The notes: generated from the letters alone by a model not told the origin. A stretch of 64,000 bases of DNA from SZUA-430 sp040080835 (GCA_040080835.1 JBEBHP010000001.1:62001-126000), one strand, 5' to 3'; counted from the stretch's first letter, positions 53,533 to 63,366 are shown. Program-made: numbers and translations.

Positions 53533-53550
53533 AACTGTCAGGGGACAGTT
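53533..53550. promoter_or_regulatory. Palindrome AACTGTC-AGGG-GACAGTT upstream of the small gene
   Basis: Seven-base perfect arms around AGGG, about 93 bases before the ATG at 53440. With no T-run in the right direction, it looks more like an operator-type site than a terminator. Regulator unknown. Confidence 0.35.
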
Positions 53551-53641
53551 TCGACACGCAGTGGAACTTACTTGAATTTCGACCGCTGCGTGCGTTAACA
53601 CCCGACCTATACGATCAGTAGTTAGATCGCCCGGCTGGCGT

Positions 53642-55027
53642 CTATTTTTGTAGTGCGTAGACGATGGTTTCACTCTCTCGACCCCTCAATTGCGTTGGTC
53701 CTACGAGCTTCAACTCATCGACAAGTTGAGCGTCACGAAGCACTTCTTCTTTGACGGCTTCAACCAGAGCCTGGCTGGCTACCAGCATCGTTCCGATTTC
53801 CTTGGAAAGAGACTGCAACCGGCTGGCGACGTTCACGGTATCCCCAACGACCGTAAACGTCATGAGGCGCTCGCTGCCCACGTCCCCCGTCATAACTGGC
53901 CCGTAATGCAGGCCAATACCGATTTGAACGGAAAACTGATCTGACTGGCGTCGTTCCTCGTTCCAGTCGGCCACGGACTGCACCATGTCGAATGCGCAGG
54001 CCAGCGCATCACCAGCGTCCGCTGCTCCCTGATCAGGCACCCCGAAAACCGCAAGCAAGCCATCACCCAGTATTTTGTCGAGTGTGCCTCCATGTCGAAA
54101 GATGACATCCTCCATCCGCGCATGAAACTGCCTTAGAAAAGCGATCGCATCTTCTGGTGCCATCGTTTCGCATTTGGTGGTGAAACCTCGAATGTCCGCA
54201 AACAGTACGGCCGCTGACTGGCGTCGAACAGCACCGAATGGTTGCTCCCGAGAACTCAGCTCATCCAGGAGTTTGGGCGAAAAATGTCTTGCGAGGTTCG
54301 CACGCGCCTTTTCCGACGTGGCGGCCGCGAGCACCAGCTCCCGCGAACGCCAGACTGATACAATCAGCCCGGCGGCAATACACAGAAAAATCACGAAGTC
54401 GTACGAGACCTTGATAAGCGGCAAATAGTTTGGATGCGAGTACGCTCCCCAGACTTCTGCTCCAGCGGGTAGCACGACATACGTTCCAGGCTGGATCGCG
54501 GCCGCTACGACCACCGCCATCCACGCTACGCATATGCAAATCGCGGTCCAGCCAATGAAGCGGGGGGAATAACTGAACGCGCTCTGAACCAGAAACGCCA
54601 CGAAGAAGAGCAACGCGCCTTCCTTCACCGCAAGTGTAACAGGAGGCAATTCACCGGACAGATCATGTCGAAAAATCAGAAAGGTCGCGAGGTAGGTGCA
54701 GTCGAGCGCTACAAACGCATACTTGGACCACGTAACAGCGGGCCACCGGCGCAACGTCTCAAACTGAAGAAGACCTATAACTGCAATGCCAAGGGGCATC
54801 AGCATGAGCGCAATAAATCCGTCGCCCACGTAAGCCTGTGTACCGGCAAACACGGTAACGAGAACGCCCACAGCAACGGCCCGCACAGCTGAAGCGAGCA
54901 TCAGACCCGACCGCTCGGTGGCTCGAAAGGATGCTGAAAGGCGGCTGGTCAAGCCATCATCATTGACCCTTGCGACAACGCCAAGAACGGCCGACTGAAT
55001 GCGCCGCAGAAATGGGAATCCAATCAT
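53642..55027 (-). CDS. Membrane class III adenylate/guanylate cyclase
   Basis: 461 residues. The N-terminal 230 residues hold about six membrane spans (including VAVGVLVTVFAGTQ, IALMLMPLGIAVIGLL, GALLFFVAFLVQSAF, AWMAVVVAAAI, FVIFLCIAAGLIVSVW). A short coupling helix (SPKLLDELSS) follows. The class III cyclase domain starts at AAVLFADIRGFTTKCE with metal Asp278; then HGGTLDKILGDGLLAVFG with Lys318 and Asp322 and VVGDTVNVASRLQSLSKE. Purine choice (cAMP or cGMP) is not certain. The start MIGFPFL is chosen; in-frame codons upstream lie in the gap before the riboswitch. It is divergent from the cobalamin riboswitch. Confidence 0.9.
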   Translation of the reverse strand: MIGFPFLRRIQSAVLGVVARVNDDGLTSRLSASFRATERSGLMLASAVRAVAVGVLVTVFAGTQAYVGDGFIALMLMPLGIAVIGLLQFETLRRWPAVTWSKYAFVALDCTYLATFLIFRHDLSGELPPVTLAVKEGALLFFVAFLVQSAFSYSPRFIGWTAICICVAWMAVVVAAAIQPGTYVVLPAGAEVWGAYSHPNYLPLIKVSYDFVIFLCIAAGLIVSVWRSRELVLAAATSEKARANLARHFSPKLLDELSSREQPFGAVRRQSAAVLFADIRGFTTKCETMAPEDAIAFLRQFHARMEDVIFRHGGTLDKILGDGLLAVFGVPDQGAADAGDALACAFDMVQSVADWNEERRQSDQFSVQIGIGLHYGPVMTGDVGSERLMTFTVVGDTVNVASRLQSLSKEIGTMLVASQALVEAVKEEVLRDAQLVDELKLVGPTQLRGRESETIVYALQK

Positions 55028-55179
55028 GTTTTCGGTTCCAGACAGACTCGGATATCGGTCAAGCATACACTTCTGGGGCGACTGCCATTCGCCACACACA
55101 CGAACTCTTCCGAATCACTCTGAGCACCTACTCTTTTGCGCAGTTGACGCGCACAAGCCCCGGCGACGATCATCGGAGA

Positions 55180-55325
55180 GTTACGTTGGTCAAGGGAACT
55201 CAGTGACAATCTGGGGCTGCCCCCGCAACTGTAAGCGACGATGCTCAGGCCAAAGACGCCACTGATCGCAAGATTGGGAAGGCGGCCACGGGAAGTGTCG
55301 CGAAGCCAGGAGACCTGCCATCGTA
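55180..55325 (+). promoter_or_regulatory. Cobalamin (adenosylcobalamin) riboswitch
   Basis: The conserved core is plain: GGAACTCAGTGACAATCTGGGGCTGCCCCCGCAACTGTAAGCG is split here into its shorter signatures GGGGCTGCCCCCGCAACTGT and GCCAGGAGACCTGCC, the B12 box being at about 55304-55318. It lies in the 5' leader of the btuB-like gene (start 55477). Binding of B12 should lower expression of that receptor. The stretch from 55326 to 55476 probably holds the expression platform; no clear intrinsic terminator was picked. Confidence 0.93.
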
Positions 55326-55476
55326 GTCACCCCTCGACGGCGCGGTGGGCGTTCGCAGAGACGGCTCCTTCCGGTGCGGTGACTTTTGCTCGGTTCGCTT
55401 TGATCGGTGACCTGGGCTTGTCGCGCATCGAACAGGATAGGTGCGCGTTGTCACTGGGTTGGGGGCCCGAACACGC

Positions 55477-57390
55477 ATGGACTATCGTTTCAAATCATCA
55501 ATTGTGTTGACCACCGCGACATTGCTTTTCGCAGAAACTTTCACGCAGACAGCACTTGCCGAAGCCGTTGAAAAGATCGTCGTCACCGGCACCCGCATTG
55601 GCGCTGTTCCTGAAGACAAACTCGGCACCGCTGTTACAGTTCTGGATGGGAAGCAGATCGAGCACCGACAGACCAGATATGTCGCTGATATCCTGAGAGA
55701 CGTGCCGAGCATTGCCGTCAGCCGTTCTGGCGGTGCCGGAGGCACCACCCAGGTTCGCATGCGCGGCAGCGAGGGCAACCACACGCTGATACTGTTTGGT
55801 GGAGCAGACATAGGCGATCCATTTCAGGGCGAGTTCGACTTCTCGGGACTGCAGGCAAGCGACGTTGCTCGCATAGAGGTTCTGCGGGGTAGCCAAAGCG
55901 CTCTTTACGGATCGGACGCAATCGGCGGCGTGATCTATATTCTGCCTCGACAGGGGAATGGTGAATTGAGTTTCGAAGCCCAAGCCGAAGCGGGATCGTT
56001 CTCTTCCTTGACAGCCGGCGCAAATGCGGGTTTCGGAAACGACGTCTTCGACATCTATGCAAGCACGAACTTTCACGAAACTTCAGGAACGAACAATTCG
56101 CATTTCGGTCACGAGGCTGACGGCGCCAGCGAACAATCCTATCTTGTGAATGTAGGCCTGCGCCCGCTGCAGAATATTGAATTCCGGGCATTTATCAGGC
56201 AGGTAGACACGCGAGCAGAGGGAGATCCTCAGGACTTTAATTTTTTCTCGGCAACACAGGGTCTGGTGATCGACGGAAACGATGTCACCCATACAAAATC
56301 AACATTTGGCAATATCAGCGTCGAAACCTCTGCCTGGAACGGGATCTTGGAAGCAAAGTTGAACTATTCCTTCATTGATGCTTCACGGTTCAACTTTTCC
56401 GACGGCTTCGCATCATTCTTTTCTGAAGGACACAGGGACAAGGTGAGCGCCGTCAGCGCAGTCAATCTGACTACCGGCAATATGACACACAAGCTGACCG
56501 GCGCCATCGACTGGAAGGCCGAAAGCTATCAGAACCTGCCCATCAGCATTTCAACGCCGGTCAACGACAAGCGCTTTCTTCAGAACCTCGGCTTTGTCGG
56601 CGAATACACCATCAGTTCGGGCGACTTCGATGCAGGCGCGGCGGTGCGCACCGACGACAATGACCGATTCCGCAACGCCACGACATACCGGCTGCAGACC
56701 AGTTACAAACTGGGTGACACGCGGCTGCGGGCAACCGCGGGAACCGGCATCAAGAATCCGACAAACTTTGAACTCTTTGGATTTGATCCCACGACGTTCA
56801 TCGGCAATCCGGGTTTAAAAGCTGAAAAATCGACCGGATGGGACGTCGGCGTGGATCAGTATGTCCTGCATCGAGCGGTGAAACTCACCGCAACCTACTT
56901 TCACGCCGACCTGGACGATGAAATTTTCACCGACTTCCTGCCCGGATTCATTTCCACGCCAAGGAACAGGTCAACCAGAAGCACTCGCCAGGGAATTGAA
57001 CTTACGGCAGATGTCAGGCTCGAGCGGTGGTCAATTGCCGCGGCATATACATATCTGGATGCAAAGGAAGATGGCATCGAGGAAGTCAGGCGCGCACCGC
57101 ACATTGCGTCCCTCAACCTGTCATACGACATTTCGCCGGAAGCGCAATTGGGCATGGGTCTCCGCTACAATGGCGAGCAGAAGGACAACGAATTCATTTT
57201 CGCAACTCCTGCAGATTTTGTCACACTGAAGTCATACACCCTGGTCAATGTGTACGCGTCATGGAACGTAACTGACAGGATCGAAGCCTTCGGTCGCGTG
57301 GAAAACCTGCTCGACCAGAACTACGAAGAAGTTTTTTCGTTCGCATCCCCCGGAATCTCCGCATATGCTGGTTTGAAAGCGAAATTCTAG
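55477..57390 (+). CDS. btuB: TonB-dependent outer-membrane receptor, BtuB-like
   Basis: 637 residues. Signal peptide: FKSSIVLTTATLLFAETFTQTALAEA. TonB-box region EKIVVTGTRI, then a plug domain (VADILRDVPSIAVSRSGGAGGTTQVRMRG, IEVLRGSQSALYGSDAIGGVIYILPR), then a 22-strand barrel with the terminal aromatic in GLKAKF. The cobalamin riboswitch upstream makes vitamin B12 the likely ligand. It starts at ATG 55477; a GTG 12 codons upstream lacks a signal-peptide reason. It is followed by the aldolase and crotonase genes on the same strand. Confidence 0.9.
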   Translation: MDYRFKSSIVLTTATLLFAETFTQTALAEAVEKIVVTGTRIGAVPEDKLGTAVTVLDGKQIEHRQTRYVADILRDVPSIAVSRSGGAGGTTQVRMRGSEGNHTLILFGGADIGDPFQGEFDFSGLQASDVARIEVLRGSQSALYGSDAIGGVIYILPRQGNGELSFEAQAEAGSFSSLTAGANAGFGNDVFDIYASTNFHETSGTNNSHFGHEADGASEQSYLVNVGLRPLQNIEFRAFIRQVDTRAEGDPQDFNFFSATQGLVIDGNDVTHTKSTFGNISVETSAWNGILEAKLNYSFIDASRFNFSDGFASFFSEGHRDKVSAVSAVNLTTGNMTHKLTGAIDWKAESYQNLPISISTPVNDKRFLQNLGFVGEYTISSGDFDAGAAVRTDDNDRFRNATTYRLQTSYKLGDTRLRATAGTGIKNPTNFELFGFDPTTFIGNPGLKAEKSTGWDVGVDQYVLHRAVKLTATYFHADLDDEIFTDFLPGFISTPRNRSTRSTRQGIELTADVRLERWSIAAAYTYLDAKEDGIEEVRRAPHIASLNLSYDISPEAQLGMGLRYNGEQKDNEFIFATPADFVTLKSYTLVNVYASWNVTDRIEAFGRVENLLDQNYEEVFSFASPGISAYAGLKAKF

Positions 57391-57411
57391 ATCGAAATCC
57401 ATGGGGATACC

Positions 57412-58161
57412 GTGCGTGACAACCCACTGAAGACGGCATGGTCAAGCGGCCGTGCTGCAACAAATGTCTGGGCCACAATTCCATCTGCATACGCGACGGA
57501 AATTCTCGCGCAGCAAAACTGGGACTCCATCACAGTGGACACCCAGCACGGGGTCGTGGACTACGCAGCCATGGTTGCAATGCTGACGGCAATTGCAACG
57601 ACCCGAACCACACCTCTGGTTCGGGTCGGCTGGAATGAGCCTGCGGAAATCATGCGGGCCGCTGACGCAGGCGCCCTCGGTGTCATTTGTCCAACCATCA
57701 ACAACCGCGAGGAATGCCAGCGATTTGTAGGCGCACTTCGATACCCGCCACTGGGCTATCGGAGCATGGGACCCAACCGCGCGCGGTTTCTGGGTGCAGA
57801 CTACGCAGCCCGCGCAAACACGTTCGTGTTGGCCATCGCCCAGATCGAAACCGCACAGGGGTTGGAGAATGTGGACACGATCGCAAGCGTGCCGGGTCTC
57901 GACATGCTGTATGTAGGACCTTCGGATTTGGGCATCTCGCTCGGTCGGGAAGGCCGTATGGACCAGACCGATCCCGTCGTCGTAAAGGCAATTGACAGGA
58001 TTCTTGAATCTGCCGAGAAGGCGTCGATCCGGGCCGGCATCTATTGCCATTCTCCCACCTATTCAAAGTCGATGTTCAACAAGGGCTTCGATCTGGTAAC
58101 CGTCGCCTCCGACGCGGGGTTCCTGGGAGCCGGCGCAGACCTTCGAAACACGTTTTCCTGA
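57412..58161 (+). CDS. HpcH/HpaI-family aldolase
   Basis: 249 residues of the metal-dependent class II 2-keto-acid aldolases. TVDTQHGVVDY, the Arg in LVRVGWN, Glu in AQIETAQGLEN and Asp in YVGPSDLGISLG fit the HpcH/HpaI/citrate-lyase-beta fold, the last two coordinating the metal. Reaction: retro-aldol cleavage of a 4-hydroxy-2-oxo acid, substrate not known. It begins at GTG with GGGGA before it, 21 bases after the BtuB-like gene, so it may be in the B12-regulated transcript, though the chemical link with B12 is not evident. Confidence 0.87.
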   Translation: MRDNPLKTAWSSGRAATNVWATIPSAYATEILAQQNWDSITVDTQHGVVDYAAMVAMLTAIATTRTTPLVRVGWNEPAEIMRAADAGALGVICPTINNREECQRFVGALRYPPLGYRSMGPNRARFLGADYAARANTFVLAIAQIETAQGLENVDTIASVPGLDMLYVGPSDLGISLGREGRMDQTDPVVVKAIDRILESAEKASIRAGIYCHSPTYSKSMFNKGFDLVTVASDAGFLGAGADLRNTFS

Positions 58162-58179
58162 AGCAGGAGCAGCACATCA

Positions 58180-58956
58180 ATGACATCCCCTGTCCTGACT
58201 GTGGAAATCAAGGACGAGATCGCGCTCGTCACACTGAACCGGCCAGAAGCGATGAACGCACTGTCGCGAGAGCTCCGGTCCGCAATCGCGGTCACCTTTG
58301 AAAGTCTAAATGCGAACCCCGGCGTTCGCGCGGGCATCCTGACCGGAGCGGGAAAGGCATTTTGCGCAGGACTTGACTTGAAAGAGCTTGGTCAGGGCGC
58401 GGACACGATTTCAGGCAGCGTGGAAGCGCTGGATCCGGTCACATCCATCGGCAAATTCACGAAACCACTCATCGGCGCCATCAATGGCGTCGCTATAACT
58501 GGTGGATTTGAACTTGCGTTGGCGTGCGATTTAATGGTTTGCGCTCCGGAAGCGCGCTTCGCAGACACACACGGACGTGTAGGCATATTGCCCGGCTGGG
58601 GTCTGTCACAGAAACTCTCCCGCACGATCGGCATCTACCGGGCAAAGGAATTGTCGCTGACCGGTAACTTCCTGAGTGCGGCCCAGGCCTGCGAGTGGGG
58701 CATGGTCAATCGCGTGGTACCGACGCAGGACCTGATTGCCACCTGCCGCAAGCTGGCCGCCGATATGCTTTCGCTGGTACCCGAATGCCTGCCAGCATAC
58801 AAAAAACTGATCGATGATGGCTACGCACAGGATTTTGGCGCCTCACTCGTCACAGAGCGAAAGTTCTCCGGCGCAGCCAACAAGACTGTCAGCGCCGGAG
58901 AAATCGAAGCTCGGCGCGAACACGTACGCGCCCGCGGTCAACAGCAGAAAAGCTGA
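58180..58956 (+). CDS. Enoyl-CoA hydratase/isomerase (crotonase) family protein
   Basis: 258 residues. Crotonase hallmarks: oxyanion-hole loops LTGAGKAFCAGLDLKELG and NGVAITGGFELALACDLMVC. The first catalytic Glu (in GGFEL) is present, but the second glutamate expected in the FADTHGRVGILPGWG loop is replaced by His. So plain hydration of enoyl-CoA is doubtful; other crotonase reactions (isomerase or hydrolase) remain possible. It starts 18 bases after the aldolase stop with AGGAG upstream, so it belongs to the same run. Confidence 0.85.
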   Translation: MTSPVLTVEIKDEIALVTLNRPEAMNALSRELRSAIAVTFESLNANPGVRAGILTGAGKAFCAGLDLKELGQGADTISGSVEALDPVTSIGKFTKPLIGAINGVAITGGFELALACDLMVCAPEARFADTHGRVGILPGWGLSQKLSRTIGIYRAKELSLTGNFLSAAQACEWGMVNRVVPTQDLIATCRKLAADMLSLVPECLPAYKKLIDDGYAQDFGASLVTERKFSGAANKTVSAGEIEARREHVRARGQQQKS

Positions 58957-58959
58957 TCG

Positions 58960-61050
58960 TTAATCCATCAGCTTCTGCGAGAGGTACACATAGTGCCTTG
59001 CCCAGCGTTTCGCGTTGAGGGCCGGATCCGCATCGTTTGAGTGTCCGCCGAACGTGTTTTCAAAATAGAGGTACGGCGAGCCAATCTGGGCAAGTTTCGC
59101 CGCGTATTTCCGGGCATGACCCGGATGCACCCGATCATCTTCGGTGTTGGTCGTGATGTACGGTTCCGGGTATTGGGTGCCTGCCTTCAATTTTTGATAG
59201 GCCGAGTACTGCGCAATGAATGCCCGGTCTTCGGGAACATCGGGGTTTCCATATTCTGCAACCCAGGAAGCGCCCGCTGACAGCTTGTGATACCGCAGCA
59301 TGTCGATCAGGGGGCTCTCAACAACAACCGCGCTGAAAAGTTCGGGGCGCTGCGTCATGGATACAGTAGTCAGCACGCCGCCATTCGAGCGTCCGTAAAT
59401 GCCAAGGCGACGCGGACTTGTAACCTTGTGCGCGATGAGATCTTCGGCAACAGCAGCAAAATCATCAAAGGCGCGCTGGCGATGCTCTCGAAGCGCCGCC
59501 CGATGCCACTCTGGACCAAACTCGCCACCACCTCTGATGTTCGCAGTTACAAAGGCTCCACCCCGTTCGAGCCAGAGTTTACCCATTTCCGGCAAATAAG
59601 CTGGCGGCTTGGACAACTGAAAGCCGCCATATCCAAACAACAGCGTTGGCGTGGAACCATCCATCTTCATCGCTTTTGGCGCGACCAGAAAATAGGGAAT
59701 TTTCGTACCATCGCTGGAAGTTGCCCAAAGCTGCTGTACAATGTGCGAGCCCGGCTTGAACTTGGGCGGCAGTGACGCTACCAGCCCAACCTTCCCGGAT
59801 GACACATCCGCAACCCACAGGCGCGTTGGCTCAAGAAAACTTTCGGAACTGACAAAGGCCAGCGTTCCGGAGTCCTGGGCAGCACGAACGGCAAGGGCAG
59901 AATTCTCGGGCAACACAAGCCTTGCAGCTCGCCAACCACCTTCTGCTCGCCGGTAGACATCGACCGCGCCCTTCACATTGTCAAGAAGCTGCACGATGAT
60001 GGTGCTTCGAGTAGTTCTCACGGCATCAATGGTTTGAGTGGTCTTTGGTTGCATGACGAGCTGCGACGCCCTGCCAATGTCCCTCGGTGATTTGACAACA
60101 GCACCCAGATCAACCGCCAGAAGTGCGCCAGCATCAAACCCGTTCCACTTGTCCTGAACAGTGTAAATCATCTGCCCGTCGACAAAACCTTGGTAGGCGG
60201 CAAAGGTTGGCAAGTCCAGCTTCAAAGGTTTCCCGTCAATCATCAGATAGTGCTCAACGTCAAAGAACCCGACGCGACGATCCACCAGAACCGCTTCAAG
60301 CTTTCCCTCCGGATTTCTCAGCACATGAGTGCTCACACCGGTATCCTTTTTCTCCCCCCGGAATACGACCTTGCCATCGTTGAACGGTTGTCCGCGTTTG
60401 AGTTCGCGAACAACGAAGGGATAACCGGATTCCGTCGCTTCGCTTTCATCAAGCGCGCGTGCAATCAGGATTGTATCGAGGTTCAGCCAGTCCACCGATT
60501 GCTTCGCGCGGTCAAACTGGAAGCCCGACTTGATGAATACGTGATTTTCTGAATCGAATTCGCGAATTTCGATCGCGTCACCGCCGCCATCAGACATGTG
60601 CACGAGGCAATAACGGTCATCGGGTGCAAGGCAATCAACGTCCTTCAGAAACCAGTTCTTGCCCTCTTTCCTGGATAACTCGTCCAGATTGATCAGTGTC
60701 TTCCAGGAAGGACGTCCAGCACGGTATTCCTTAAGTGACGAATGACGCCAAATTCCATGCGGATGGGCATCATCCTGCCAGAGATTGTCAACACCGCCCG
60801 CCCGAAACGTTGGCATTGCGATCCGATCTTTTGCCGTGAATATCTTCAGGGCTTGACGCCGGTAGACTGAATAGCGACGGTCCCCTTCCAGCCTGGCAAG
60901 CGTTCGCTCATTCTCGGTTTCGACCCACGCCAGTGCCTTTGCCCCATGCACATCCTCAAGCCAGATATTCGGGTCTTCATTTGCAATTGTCATCGACACA
61001 CACGCAGCCAGGCTAAACGCGATGGTCGCCATCGTTAAAATTGTACGCAT
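58960..61050 (-). CDS. Prolyl oligopeptidase family (S9A) serine peptidase
   Basis: 696 residues. N-terminal lipoprotein-type signal (RTILTMATIAFSLAAC), so probably attached to a membrane facing the periplasm. A seven-bladed propeller domain (about 80-400) precedes an alpha/beta-hydrolase domain with Ser in YGRSNGG, Asp in NTEDDRVHPGH and His in FGGHSND, the S9A triad. It cuts short peptides, typically after proline. The ATG at 61050 is favoured; an ATG five codons upstream is also possible. It is convergent with the crotonase gene (three bases between stops). Confidence 0.92.
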   Translation of the reverse strand: MRTILTMATIAFSLAACVSMTIANEDPNIWLEDVHGAKALAWVETENERTLARLEGDRRYSVYRRQALKIFTAKDRIAMPTFRAGGVDNLWQDDAHPHGIWRHSSLKEYRAGRPSWKTLINLDELSRKEGKNWFLKDVDCLAPDDRYCLVHMSDGGGDAIEIREFDSENHVFIKSGFQFDRAKQSVDWLNLDTILIARALDESEATESGYPFVVRELKRGQPFNDGKVVFRGEKKDTGVSTHVLRNPEGKLEAVLVDRRVGFFDVEHYLMIDGKPLKLDLPTFAAYQGFVDGQMIYTVQDKWNGFDAGALLAVDLGAVVKSPRDIGRASQLVMQPKTTQTIDAVRTTRSTIIVQLLDNVKGAVDVYRRAEGGWRAARLVLPENSALAVRAAQDSGTLAFVSSESFLEPTRLWVADVSSGKVGLVASLPPKFKPGSHIVQQLWATSSDGTKIPYFLVAPKAMKMDGSTPTLLFGYGGFQLSKPPAYLPEMGKLWLERGGAFVTANIRGGGEFGPEWHRAALREHRQRAFDDFAAVAEDLIAHKVTSPRRLGIYGRSNGGVLTTVSMTQRPELFSAVVVESPLIDMLRYHKLSAGASWVAEYGNPDVPEDRAFIAQYSAYQKLKAGTQYPEPYITTNTEDDRVHPGHARKYAAKLAQIGSPYLYFENTFGGHSNDADPALNAKRWARHYVYLSQKLMD

Positions 61051-61170
61051 AGCCCAATCACCCATTTTTCGACGACAAACTAGCGTCCCTTTTATTCAAC
61101 GTCCAATCTGCTCTCGCTCACGGTAGCGTGAAGGGCTAGATTGGCAACTATCTTGTTCCGGAGATGCCAC

Positions 61171-61950
61171 ATGACTGAAGCCACCGCGACCTACCAGTCG
61201 CTAGTTGACGATCTCAACACATTGCTACGCCTCAAAACGACAGTAATCGGCATGAAGTTGTACGAGCGCGTGGAAGACATGATGGCCATACCCAAAATAA
61301 GGCGTCCAAAAGCTGTTCACACCACGGACCAGATCGTGTCCATGGGATCGAGACTGGGTTGGACCGTGGGCGTGACGGCCGAAGACCTGGCGGGCTCGCA
61401 GTGTCGTGCGGTGATTGGACTGGCTGAGCAGGATGATGAATGGCTCAGCGGCAAGCAATATGTCGGTGTCTGGCACGAAGACGCAAAAAGCGCGCGAGCA
61501 CGGCAGGAAGCGCTTTCTGTCGTTCCATTTGGAAAATACAGGGCCATGGCTGTTTCACCACTTGCTTCGGGCCGCCTCGACCCGCCCGATGTTTGCCTTG
61601 TCTATGCGACCCCGGGACAGATGATCATACTGATAAACGGCTTGCAGTACCGAAACTACAGGCGCTTTGACTGGAGCGTGGTGGGTGAAACCGCATGCGC
61701 AGACTCGTGGGGACGCGCCCTCAAGACAGGTGAACCCAGCCTTTCTTTGCCTTGCTTTGCAGAGCGCCGTTACGGTGGTGTGCCGGACGATGAAATGCTG
61801 ATGGCGCTTTCGCCAGCGCATCTGAGAATTTCCATTGAAGGCATGAAGTCTCTTGCCCGGAATGGACTACGCTATCCCATTCCGCCGTATGGGATCCAAA
61901 ACGACGTCCGGGCAGGCCTCGGCGTCAGTTATCAAGGCGGGTCGACCTAG
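61171..61950 (+). CDS. DUF169-family protein
   Basis: 259 residues, cytoplasmic. TYQSLVDDLNTLLRLKTTVIGMKLYERVEDM at the start, then CRAVIGLAEQDDEWLSGKQYVGVW, PPDVCLVYATPGQMIILINGLQYR, and GETACADSWGRALKTGEPSLSLPCFAERRYG. These are DUF169 features; the conserved cysteines (GSQC, ETAC, LPC) could bind a cluster or metal. Function unknown. GGAG lies seven bases before the ATG at 61171. It is divergent from the S9A gene and convergent with the MFS gene (four-base overlap of stops). Confidence 0.85.
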   Translation: MTEATATYQSLVDDLNTLLRLKTTVIGMKLYERVEDMMAIPKIRRPKAVHTTDQIVSMGSRLGWTVGVTAEDLAGSQCRAVIGLAEQDDEWLSGKQYVGVWHEDAKSARARQEALSVVPFGKYRAMAVSPLASGRLDPPDVCLVYATPGQMIILINGLQYRNYRRFDWSVVGETACADSWGRALKTGEPSLSLPCFAERRYGGVPDDEMLMALSPAHLRISIEGMKSLARNGLRYPIPPYGIQNDVRAGLGVSYQGGST

Positions 61951-63287
61951 ACTGCAATCTTGCTCGGCGCCCCCATTTCAGCTGCATAAGCTGGTCCCGC
62001 GACGAAATAGTGGTAGGCGGCCCACAAGTTGAGTAGCGATGTACACATAAGTGCGTACCGCAATGCGTCGCTACCAAACTGCGGAGTGAGCGCATCACTC
62101 AGCATTCCGACAGCCAATGGTCCAAGACCCAAAGCTATCAGATTCAGCACGAACAACATGATCGCGGAAACAGTCGTTCGCATGGACACCGGCGCCACAC
62201 TTTGCACGATCGCAAAGCTGGGTCCAAGGTAGAAGGCGCCCAAAACCGATGCTGGCAGATAGAATACAAGCGCCAGATTGAAGCTGTCGGAAAGATAGAA
62301 GCCCAGGATCAGCGGCGCTGCGATAGCTTTGGCAACAGAAATGACCCACGCGTTCCAGCGCTTGTCTTGCCGGGAAAGGCGATCTGCGAGATATCCGCCC
62401 AAAAGTGCCCCAAATCCACCCAGCATGCCGACGATGGGACCCAACACCAATCCAATTTCCACACCAGAAATTCCATGCGTTCGCTTGAGGAACGATGCAG
62501 CCCACATCACCCCCCCATAGCCTACAAACGACGTCAGGGTGACCCCGATAACCACATGCCGGCACGCTTGCGAATGCCATATAAAGGCAAAGGCCGCGCG
62601 CAACGCTGCAACTGTCTCTTGCCAGTCCTGGGCTTTTCGGGCCTCGGCAGCTTTTCCTTCAAACAGACCTCGTGGTGGTTCTGATACTGTAAAGAAAATC
62701 AGCGTCGAAATGAGCAGACCGGGCAGCCCAACCACAAAGAACACCGGACGCCACCCCCACGCTTCTGCTAAGGGGGCACCAATCAAAAACCCGAGCATTC
62801 CTCCCAGGTAAACGCCCAACGCATAAAATCCAAGCGCGCCGGATCGCTCGTGTGGCGCATACATGTCTGCAATCATCGAATGTGATTGGGGCGACGATCC
62901 CGCCTCGCCGATGCCAACGCCAATGCGCGCGGCGACCAGTTGCCAGTAATTCCCGGCAAGACCGCACAAAGCGGTCATGACGCTCCAGACAGCGACCGCT
63001 CCGGCAACAATATTTCTCCGATTGGCGCGATCAGCAATCATCGCCAAGGGAATGCCCAGCGTCGCGTAAAAAATTGCAAACGCAAATCCCGTCAGCAGCC
63101 CCAATTGAGTGTCAGAAAGCGAAAGGTCCTTTTTTATATGCTCCGCCACCGCTCCGACGATAGTCCGGTCGAGATAGCTAGATGTGTATGCCAGCGTAAG
63201 CAGGACCAATGCATAGGTCCTGTGCGACTTCACTTTCATCGCCAGCTCGCTGTTCGTCTCAACGGTACCTGCAACTGTTCCCGGCAT
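61947..63287 (-). CDS. MFS transporter (spinster-like group)
   Basis: 446 residues with about twelve membrane spans. N-terminal helix ALVLLTLAYTSSYLDRTIVG, and the loop motif MIADRANRRNIVAG (MFS motif A) between helices 2 and 3. The LGIGEAGSSPQSHSMIAD segment is typical of this sub-group. Substrate unknown. The ATG at 63287 has GGAGG four bases upstream. It is convergent with the DUF169 gene, and separate from the M16 peptidase by the gap 63288-63401. Confidence 0.92.
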   Translation of the reverse strand: MPGTVAGTVETNSELAMKVKSHRTYALVLLTLAYTSSYLDRTIVGAVAEHIKKDLSLSDTQLGLLTGFAFAIFYATLGIPLAMIADRANRRNIVAGAVAVWSVMTALCGLAGNYWQLVAARIGVGIGEAGSSPQSHSMIADMYAPHERSGALGFYALGVYLGGMLGFLIGAPLAEAWGWRPVFFVVGLPGLLISTLIFFTVSEPPRGLFEGKAAEARKAQDWQETVAALRAAFAFIWHSQACRHVVIGVTLTSFVGYGGVMWAASFLKRTHGISGVEIGLVLGPIVGMLGGFGALLGGYLADRLSRQDKRWNAWVISVAKAIAAPLILGFYLSDSFNLALVFYLPASVLGAFYLGPSFAIVQSVAPVSMRTTVSAIMLFVLNLIALGLGPLAVGMLSDALTPQFGSDALRYALMCTSLLNLWAAYHYFVAGPAYAAEMGAPSKIAV

Positions 63288-63366
63288 CGACCCTCCCTGC
63301 GTGCATCGCCCACGCTAGGTCACGATACCCGGTATTGCTTTCGTTGCAACCACTACGAGGCAAGAC

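Noticed and set aside
53216..53557. A longer start for the small gene at 53557
   Set aside because: The extra 39 codons run through the palindromic gap and lack a ribosome site; the ATG at 53440 is simpler.
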